From assembly GCF_004103755.1 (NCBI RefSeq), contig NZ_CP035283.1, positions 1,302,001 to 1,366,000 on the forward strand: a stretch of DNA of 64,000 nucleotides, written 5' to 3'. The stretch comes from Caproiciproducens sp. NJN-50 (GTDB lineage Bacteria; Bacillota; Clostridia; Oscillospirales; Acutalibacteraceae). The notes below the pieces were generated by a model, which worked only from the letters and a program-made list of their open reading frames with translations, did not search any database and was not told the origin of the DNA. Below are positions 58,477 to 64,000 of this stretch, in pieces (position 1 is the first letter of the stretch; the number at the start of each line of letters is the position of its first letter). The translations under genes and the position numbers were made by a program.

Positions 58477-59484
58477 TTAATTGCAATAATCCTCCCATTT
58501 CAGTCCCAGAAAGGCGACCCGGTCTCCGGTGTTGATCGCGGGGTATGTGCGCACCGCGATGACATAGGCGTCGCAGGGAGCCGGGTATGGGACCGGACGG
58601 TCGTTGAAATAATGCAGTTCTCCAAGGGAATCGCCTTTATGGACAATGTCTCCCGGTTTCACATTCATGTCAAGGACACCGCCGTCGTCGATCCGAACGA
58701 ATTTGCGCCGAAGGATTTTATATTGCCTTGACGTTTGCAGAACAGGCGAACCGTCCAGCATCCCAAGCGTTTTCATGACGTTTTTGATTCCCTGGACCGC
58801 GATACGGATCATCGCAGGATCCGCGATGCCGCCGTGGCCGATTTCGCCCATGAATGCCGGAATTCCGTCTTTGATGCAGGTGATGTCCAACGCCCCGCTG
58901 GTAACTCCGGGCAGTTCGCCGGACGCGTCCGAAAGATTTACGATACAGTTGGCCTGTACCCCGAACGCTTTTGCCAGTTCCACCGCCGTTCGATTCACTG
59001 TTGCGTCGGCGTCCGGCACCAGCTTGGCTACTGTGTAGGGGTGAGCGTCGTACATTTTTGAAATTGTATGAAAACTGATCAGATGGGTGGCCGCTTCCCT
59101 AACGCCGTCATAGATGATTTTCGCAAGCCGCTGGGTGATCATTCCTTCGGCATCTCCCGGGAACTGAGTGTCCATGTCCAAATCATCCAGAAATGAGACC
59201 TTGCGCTGATCTAAAAATGCCGCGAGATTGGCTACCGGGGTCGCAATGACGTTTCCTCTGACTTCCCGGGGGTTTAAATCCCGGATCAGCTGCCACGATG
59301 CGTAGGAGCCATTGATTTCATCGCCGTGAACTGCTCCGTTCAGCCAGAGGGTGGGTCCCTCCGCGCCTCCGCAAAGGACGATGACAGGCAGTTTGACAGA
59401 CGCACGGTTGCAGAGAGTGGGGCCGTCGAGAGTGAAATAGGATTTCTCGCCCGGATGAAATTGTCTACCGAAAACTTTTAGCAA
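58477..59484 (-). CDS. Succinylglutamate desuccinylase/aspartoacylase family deacylase
   Basis: A 335-residue M14-like zinc amidase. The metal site is visible: NGAVHGDEINGS (His and Glu), SFHTISKMYD (third ligand His), and FMGEIGHGG with the expected catalytic Glu. The C-terminal domain (about 255-335) is a barrel with VLDMNVKPGDIVHKGDSLGEL. Relatives hydrolyse N-acyl amino acids such as N-acetylaspartate, N-succinylglutamate or N-acetyl-diaminobutyrate (DoeB). Which acyl group is used here is unknown. It abuts the MmgE/PrpD gene with one base between, implying coupled function. Confidence 0.88.
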   Translation of the reverse strand: MLKVFGRQFHPGEKSYFTLDGPTLCNRASVKLPVIVLCGGAEGPTLWLNGAVHGDEINGSYASWQLIRDLNPREVRGNVIATPVANLAAFLDQRKVSFLDDLDMDTQFPGDAEGMITQRLAKIIYDGVREAATHLISFHTISKMYDAHPYTVAKLVPDADATVNRTAVELAKAFGVQANCIVNLSDASGELPGVTSGALDITCIKDGIPAFMGEIGHGGIADPAMIRIAVQGIKNVMKTLGMLDGSPVLQTSRQYKILRRKFVRIDDGGVLDMNVKPGDIVHKGDSLGELHYFNDRPVPYPAPCDAYVIAVRTYPAINTGDRVAFLGLKWEDYCN

Positions 59485-59548
59485 AACGATTCCTCCTATA
59501 AATAAATGGTGGGAGGAAGGCGGATAGTCAATCTCCCTCCCGTTGAAA

Positions 59549-60568
59549 TTATGAAATTATGCCTTTCTCTTTATAATATTTTGTCGCGCCGGGGTGCATG
59601 GGAATCAGCTTGGAATCCAGTAAAGCGTTTTCTTTATTGAACTCTGCGGCGGACACGCTGACCAGCTTCAGATCATCCTGACTGCTTAAAACGACATCGA
59701 GAAAATCATATACAACCTGCGGGTCCAAGTCCGGACTCGCAACAATCGTATTCCGCGTGCCCAGCGTCACCACGTCGGAGTCTAGATTATAGGAATCTTT
59801 CGAAATCGTTGCCTCGTTAAAATAGGGGTATTTTTCGATAATGCTTTTTCGGACATCCTCGTCAAATCCCAGCATTCTGATTCCTTTTGTCAGGGCGAGA
59901 TTTGAAATATCGGAATTCGGAACCGAAGTCACAAAGACTCCATAATCAAGTGTTCCGTCCGATACTTCGTCCGCAATATCCGAAAGGGACAGGGAAACCG
60001 TTTTTACGTCGTCTTCCGACATGCCGTTCATCTCCAACAGCATGGGCCAGTAAAACTGTTCCATGGTCCCTTTGCCAACTCCGCATTTTTTCCCTTTTAG
60101 ATCCTTAAAATTTTTTATCTGCGAGTTTTTCAGGACGAACTGGTTGAACACTGTTTCATAGCCGCTCATCACAAAATTGATTTTTCCTTTTGTGTTCTTG
60201 TCAAATTCCCTTTCCCCGTTGTATGCGGCGTAAGCGGCGTCCGCCATGCAAACGCCCATCTGGCAGGTTTTCTGTACGATCATCTGCACATTCTGCGCGC
60301 TGCCGGTGGAAATTTCCGGACTGAAGATATAATTGGGATAACGTTTTTGAATGAGGCTGCCCATGCTGGAAATAACCGCGTAATTTGTGGAACCGCTGGG
60401 GCCTGTCCCAACGGAAAGGGCCATCTGGGGATGGTTTGTCTGGCTTCCGGCCTGTGCTGAAGCGTTTCCGGCGCTGGCTGACGAAACGGAAGGAGAAGAG
60501 CCGCTCCCGCAGGCCGTCGAGGACACAAGCAGTGCTAGGATTGCCGCAATTGCCACAAGTTTTTTCAT
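59549..60568 (-). CDS. TRAP transporter solute-binding lipoprotein, TAXI family
   Basis: A 339-residue extracellular binding protein. It has a signal peptide with lipobox SSTAC (Cys20), a Ser/Ala/Gly linker, then the TAXI fold: SVGTGPSGSTNYAVISSMGSL, STGSAQNVQMIVQKTCQMGVC and KGKKCGVGKGTMEQFYWPMLL. It delivers substrate to the fused permease encoded just upstream. TAXI proteins often bind glutamate-like or dicarboxylate ligands, but the ligand here is not predictable. An inverted repeat after the stop (GGGAGG/CCTCCC, about 59508-59540) may stabilise the transcript. Confidence 0.94.
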   Translation of the reverse strand: MKKLVAIAAILALLVSSTACGSGSSPSVSSASAGNASAQAGSQTNHPQMALSVGTGPSGSTNYAVISSMGSLIQKRYPNYIFSPEISTGSAQNVQMIVQKTCQMGVCMADAAYAAYNGEREFDKNTKGKINFVMSGYETVFNQFVLKNSQIKNFKDLKGKKCGVGKGTMEQFYWPMLLEMNGMSEDDVKTVSLSLSDIADEVSDGTLDYGVFVTSVPNSDISNLALTKGIRMLGFDEDVRKSIIEKYPYFNEATISKDSYNLDSDVVTLGTRNTIVASPDLDPQVVYDFLDVVLSSQDDLKLVSVSAAEFNKENALLDSKLIPMHPGATKYYKEKGIIS

Positions 60569-60628
60569 TTTTTAATACATCCCTTTCTTATGAAAATGGT
60601 CATGGACTTTTCTTTTGGGGTGAGAATA

Positions 60629-62515
60629 TCACTCTTTCACAGGAGCTGGCCTTGACTTTTGAGAGAGGAAAACGCGAAATACAATCAATAAGGCCAACAG
60701 GCCGAAGCCTAACAAATCCGTTAAAAGTCCGGAATCAATCAGCAAAAATGCCACGGCTATATATAGAAGACGTTCGACCCAGGAAATTTTCCATTTGACC
60801 GCGAATCCTTCCATGGCCGCCGACAGGCAGTAAACGCCGATCAGCGCCGTAAAAAGGCTGCGCAGAATGTTATACCATGCCCCGTACAGCATCAGGCTCG
60901 GATTATACACAAACATGAACGGGAGAATGAAACCGGAAATCGCGAGATGAAATGCGGTAAAGCCGCATTTATTGGGATTGCAGTGAGCAATGCCCGCCGC
61001 CGCATAGGCTGCCAGAGCCACGGGAGGCGTAATATTAGATATGATGCCGAAATAAAAGATAAAAAGATGTGCCGCCATCGGAAGGACCTGGAGCTTGATG
61101 AGCGCGGGGGCTACCAGGACGGCAAGCACCAGATAGGCCGCAGTGGTTGGAACCCCCATTCCCAGAATAATGGAAACCAGCATGGTGAGCACAAGCAGCA
61201 ACAACTTTTGCCCATGAGCCAAATCAACCAAAATGCCGGAAAGGCGGAATCCCAACCCGGTTCCCATCACGACGCCGATCACGATCCCCACCGCCGCGCA
61301 GGCCACGGCGACCGGGATGGAACCGGATACCGAGTTTTTGACAATTCTCACCAGCTTTTCTTTTGTAAGGCGGGTGTCTGAGCTGAGAAGCGAGAGAAAA
61401 ATGGTGAAAATCAAAGTGTAAATGCCTGCTTTGGTGATTGTAAAATTGAAAACGCCCAGAATGACCACCAAAAAGACAAGCGGCAGGAAAAGATACGATT
61501 TTTTCAGCATGCTGCTAAGTTTGGGTACGTCGGAAACATCCATCGACTTTAAATCTTTTCTTCTGGCATGAATATCCACCGTCATCAAAATCCCGCCGAA
61601 ATAGAGAATTGCAGGGACTAGTGCCGCTTTTACAACGTCAAAGTAGGGAACATTCAGCATCTGAGCTACCAGGAACGCCGTGGTTCCCATAATGGGGGGC
61701 ATGATTTGTCCTCCTGTGGAAGAAGCAGCTTCGACTGCTCCAGCATATTCCGGTTCAAAACCATTCTTTTTCATCAGCGGAATGGTAAAGGTGCCGGTCC
61801 CTACTACATTTGCAATCGCACTTCCATTGACGGAGCCAAACAAGCCGCTTGCGATTACCGCAATTTTTGCAGGGCCTCCTTTGAATCTTCCAAAAGCCGT
61901 TGTCGCCAAACCCGTGAAATAATCCCCGACGCCTGTTTCACCGAAAACGGCGCCAAGAATAATGAACAGCACGATATAGACGGCGGAGGCGTAAAGCGGG
62001 GAGCCAAAAATGCCATCCGTGCTTAGAACGATAAGATTGATGAAACGTCCCCCGGACATACCGGCATGGGCCAGGAACGCTGGAAAGTATCGGCCCCCAA
62101 ACGCATAAACGACAAAGAGCAGGATAATAACCAGCAGGGATGGTCCCACAACCTTGCGGGAGGCCTCCAGCAAAACAACGATCAGCATGATCCCAAAAAC
62201 AATGTCGGCCGGGAGGGTAATACCGGCCCGCAGATCGATTGTTTTGTCAATAAACAGTATGTAAGCAATGGAGGCGATCGACATGACGAGCAGCAGCAGG
62301 TTGAGCAAAGTGAGCCAAATACCCCGGCTTTTACTCATATTTCCCAGAAATAAAAGGGTTAAAATCAGTCCGAGATGAATCGCTTTTTGCCCGACCCCGG
62401 GAATCACACCAAACAACGCGGTGTATACTTGGAAACATACAAATACAGTGCCAAGCAGAAAGTAAAGTTTGTCGATAAAAATTTTGCTGGGGTTGCCGTT
62501 TCCATTAACTTCCAA
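60629..62515 (-). CDS. TRAP transporter fused permease (DctQ-DctM)
   Basis: A 628-residue membrane protein joining the small (DctQ-like, first four helices, about 15-115) and large (DctM-like, about 120-600) TRAP permease parts, as usual for TAXI systems. It contains FGRFKGGPAKIAVIASGLFGSVNGSAIANV, STGGQIMPPIMGTTAFLVA and GMGVPTTAAYLVLAVLVAPAL, the conserved DctM elements. The start is TTG at 62515 with GGAGATGG upstream. It is the first gene of the ten-gene operon, driven from the promoter at 62718-62746. Confidence 0.94.
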   Translation of the reverse strand: MEVNGNGNPSKIFIDKLYFLLGTVFVCFQVYTALFGVIPGVGQKAIHLGLILTLLFLGNMSKSRGIWLTLLNLLLLVMSIASIAYILFIDKTIDLRAGITLPADIVFGIMLIVVLLEASRKVVGPSLLVIILLFVVYAFGGRYFPAFLAHAGMSGGRFINLIVLSTDGIFGSPLYASAVYIVLFIILGAVFGETGVGDYFTGLATTAFGRFKGGPAKIAVIASGLFGSVNGSAIANVVGTGTFTIPLMKKNGFEPEYAGAVEAASSTGGQIMPPIMGTTAFLVAQMLNVPYFDVVKAALVPAILYFGGILMTVDIHARRKDLKSMDVSDVPKLSSMLKKSYLFLPLVFLVVILGVFNFTITKAGIYTLIFTIFLSLLSSDTRLTKEKLVRIVKNSVSGSIPVAVACAAVGIVIGVVMGTGLGFRLSGILVDLAHGQKLLLLVLTMLVSIILGMGVPTTAAYLVLAVLVAPALIKLQVLPMAAHLFIFYFGIISNITPPVALAAYAAAGIAHCNPNKCGFTAFHLAISGFILPFMFVYNPSLMLYGAWYNILRSLFTALIGVYCLSAAMEGFAVKWKISWVERLLYIAVAFLLIDSGLLTDLLGFGLLALLIVFRVFLSQKSRPAPVKE

Positions 62516-62717
62516 ATGGGCCCATCTCCTTTTCTGAATTTAAATTGATTATGCTTCGAAAGTCAGTCCCGTTTAGGATCAGACGTTCCAACTTTATTTA
62601 AAAATGCTATGATCTTATTCCATTAGTTTTTGGTTTTATCGTTTTTTTCTTATACGAATGAAAAAAGATTCTAGCAATATTATAAATAATCACTAAATTC
62701 ATTTACTTTTCAATAAA

Positions 62718-62746
62718 ATTATAGTATGATATCTCTTGATTTACAA
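62718..62746 (-). promoter_or_regulatory. Promoter of the ten-gene TRAP/fumarase operon
   Basis: On the minus strand, TTGTAA (62746-62741), a 17-base spacer and perfect TATAAT (62723-62718). The LysR palindrome lies about 20 bases upstream of its -35, a normal activator position. Confidence 0.72.
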
Positions 62747-62767
62747 ATATCAAATAGCTATTCTCTG

Positions 62768-62786
62768 TATAGCATTGTGCTATAAT
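62768..62786 (+). promoter_or_regulatory. LysR-type operator overlapping the regulator's own -10
   Basis: TATAGCA-TTG-TGCTATA (62768-62784) is a perfect 7-bp inverted repeat containing the LTTR T-N11-A pattern. TATAAT at 62781-62786 with TGC before it forms an extended -10. This suggests autorepression and control of the divergent operon. Confidence 0.65.
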
Positions 62787-62827
62787 ATTTTGTTTGATTA
62801 TATTTGAACGTTGAAGGATGTGAAGAT

Positions 62828-63736
62828 GTGCTGAGAGAGCTTGAATATGTGATCGCTGTTGTGGAAAACGGCAGTGTTTCAAAGGCTGCGGAATCCCTTT
62901 TCATCTCACAGCCCTCTTTAAGCCGATACCTGAAAGACCTTGAAGACAATATTGGAGTACAGCTTTTCCGCCGGGTTCACAATCGCCTTGTGCTCACCTA
63001 TGCGGGTGAGCGCTATGTCGCCGTTGGAAAAAACATCCTTCGGCTTTATAATGAACTGGAAACCGAGTTACAGAATATCAACGAAGCGGTGACCGGACGG
63101 CTGCGCATTGGAATCGCTTCTTTGCGAATGTCTTATATTATGCCGGGAATCCTGAAGAACTACATTACCAAGTATCCTCTGGTGGAGGTACAAATGTTTG
63201 AGAACCCGACAAAAGAACTGGAAGAAATGTTGATTTCCGACAAGATTGACATTGCCATTATCAATGGAAACGAATGTAATGCTCAAATCACATATCAGCC
63301 ATTTTTTACGGAGGAAATTTTACTTGCTGTGCCTTACAACCATCCGCTGGCCCAAAAGGGGGCTTCAAAAGATTCATGCCAATATCCCTGGATGGATTTA
63401 AGACTTACTCAGTATCAGCCATTTATCATCCTTAGTGACCATCAACGCCTGTACGATATTTCCATGCAGATTTTTGAAAAATATAATATACATCCCAAAA
63501 CCGCCCTGTGCACAAAGAGTGCAGAATCGGCTTTCCGTTTGGTGGAAGCAGGGATAGGCCTTACTTTTGTTCCGGAGACTTTCACCCGTTTCAGCCTCAC
63601 GGATAAACCGCCGGCACTGTTTTCCATCGGGGAACCCTGTATCCAATGGAAACTCTGCGCCGCATGGAAAACAGAGGGACTCCTTACCCCGACAGCTAAA
63701 AAGCTGATTCAGATTATAAAAAATATGTATTTATAG
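62828..63736 (+). CDS. LysR family regulator of the divergent TRAP/fumarase operon
   Basis: A 302-residue LTTR. The N-terminal HTH reads LRELEYVIAVVENGSVSKAAE then LFISQPSLSRYLKDLEDNIGVQLF, and the effector domain covers about 88-300. The frame opens at TTG 62804, but AAGGATG at 62814-62820 is seven bases before GTG 62828, which also gives the usual LTTR N-terminus. It is divergent from the operon with a palindromic operator between, the classic arrangement for an inducer-responsive activator. Confidence 0.9.
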   Translation: MLRELEYVIAVVENGSVSKAAESLFISQPSLSRYLKDLEDNIGVQLFRRVHNRLVLTYAGERYVAVGKNILRLYNELETELQNINEAVTGRLRIGIASLRMSYIMPGILKNYITKYPLVEVQMFENPTKELEEMLISDKIDIAIINGNECNAQITYQPFFTEEILLAVPYNHPLAQKGASKDSCQYPWMDLRLTQYQPFIILSDHQRLYDISMQIFEKYNIHPKTALCTKSAESAFRLVEAGIGLTFVPETFTRFSLTDKPPALFSIGEPCIQWKLCAAWKTEGLLTPTAKKLIQIIKNMYL

Positions 63737-63888
63737 CGATTTCAAATAAAAGTTGGATGACAGAATATAATCTCCCCCGCCGAGGGCAGGAGAGATCACG
63801 AAATCCGTTTCACATTTTATTGAACCATGATGTTGTGAAAGTCAGATGCTTTTATCCAAATGAATTGGGATGAGACGCCGCTTTCTCC

Positions 63889-63999
63889 TCAATCCGTTTC
63901 GCGGAGCCTGTCAATAAGGCTGTCGCGGCTGAGAGACCGATAAACCAGCCCCGGTGTTATTGCGCACACGGTTAATACTACCGCGATGGCGGCGAGCAT
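63889..63999 (-). CDS. 3' end of a membrane protein gene, probable FtsX-like ABC permease
   Basis: An open frame enters from the window edge on the minus strand and stops at TGA 63891-63889. The 36 visible residues are a hydrophobic helix (AAIAVVLTVCAITPGLVY) followed by RSLSRDSLIDRLRETD. That ending, a last helix then a Tyr-Arg, a Ser-rich turn and an S-(I/V)-x-RLR tail, resembles the C-terminus of FtsX/MacB-type permeases of Firmicutes. Too little is visible for certainty. Confidence 0.5.
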   Translation of the reverse strand: MLAAIAVVLTVCAITPGLVYRSLSRDSLIDRLRETD

Positions 64000-64000
64000 C

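Larger units (their letters stand above)
62516..62827. other. Divergent control region between the TRAP operon and its LysR gene
   Basis: About 312 AT-rich bases. It contains the minus-strand operon promoter (62718-62746), a palindrome overlapping the plus-strand LysR promoter (62768-62786) and a leader of about 195 bases for the operon. No gene is seen. Confidence 0.75.

Noticed and set aside
63773..63799. Hairpin after the last LysR gene as a terminator
   Set aside because: Stem depends on G-U pairs and no T-run follows on either strand, so it is not listed as a feature.

Overview
The window looks like a chromosomal segment of a low-redox, spore-forming member of the Clostridia. It carries SpoVM, a butyrate pathway with electron-transferring flavoproteins and a CoA-transferase, sigma-A promoters, strong Shine-Dalgarno (SD) sites, and many TTG and GTG starts. 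Base composition is moderately GC-rich and the gene content resembles Oscillospirales/Ruminococcaceae-type fermenters. That placement is inference only. No rRNA, tRNA, CRISPR array, insertion sequence or phage gene was seen.

Region 1 (1-18.8 kb) is housekeeping. It holds the end of a D-Ala-D-Ala carboxypeptidase gene and rluB, then a separately promoted three-gene biotin-dependent carboxyltransferase operon. A long, almost gapless run follows in the Bacillus-like order yicC, remA, gmk, rpoZ, priA, def, fmt, zinc peptidase, rsmB, rlmN, PP2C phosphatase, PASTA kinase, rsgA, thiN. It ends with a 53-residue membrane peptide and the 26-residue SpoVM. Region 2 (18.8-20.5 kb) holds small genes, including a complete minus-strand transcription unit for a 31-residue peptide with ten cysteines. 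Region 3 (20.6-25.3 kb) is a cyanophycin operon: isoaspartyl dipeptidase, cyanophycinase, cyanophycin synthetase. Region 4 (25.3-29.2 kb) has a small regulator/membrane operon, a NUDIX hydrolase coupled to an alanyl-tRNA editing protein, and an odd phosphoribosyltransferase.

Region 5 (29.4-37.4 kb) is butyrate metabolism: thl-crt-hbd and bcd-etfB-etfA as two transcription units, plus a convergent CoA-transferase gene. The promoters of all three units overlap sites resembling the Rex (NADH/NAD+) operator. Region 6 (37.6-44.0 kb) has a secreted GH25 lysozyme with Ig-like repeats and a minus-strand potassium operon (membrane RCK-like protein, TrkH/KtrB channel, TrkA/KtrA gate, shortened KdpD kinase, KdpE regulator). 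Region 7 (44.4-51.2 kb) has a LysR regulator, aspartate aminotransferase, glutamate dehydrogenase, citrate synthase and a dicarboxylate/amino acid symporter, linking aspartate/glutamate with oxaloacetate, 2-oxoglutarate and citrate.

Region 8 (51.4-63.7 kb) is the most intriguing part: a ten-gene minus-strand operon with a divergent LysR gene. It encodes a TRAP-TAXI uptake system, an AstE/AspA-type deacylase, an MmgE/PrpD protein, both classes of fumarase, malic enzyme, a PatB/MalY-type PLP lyase and RidA. Together these suggest uptake and dismantling of a conjugated C4 dicarboxylate or amino acid to fumarate, malate and pyruvate. The substrate cannot be read from the sequence. The window ends in the 3' end of a probable FtsX-like permease gene on the minus strand.
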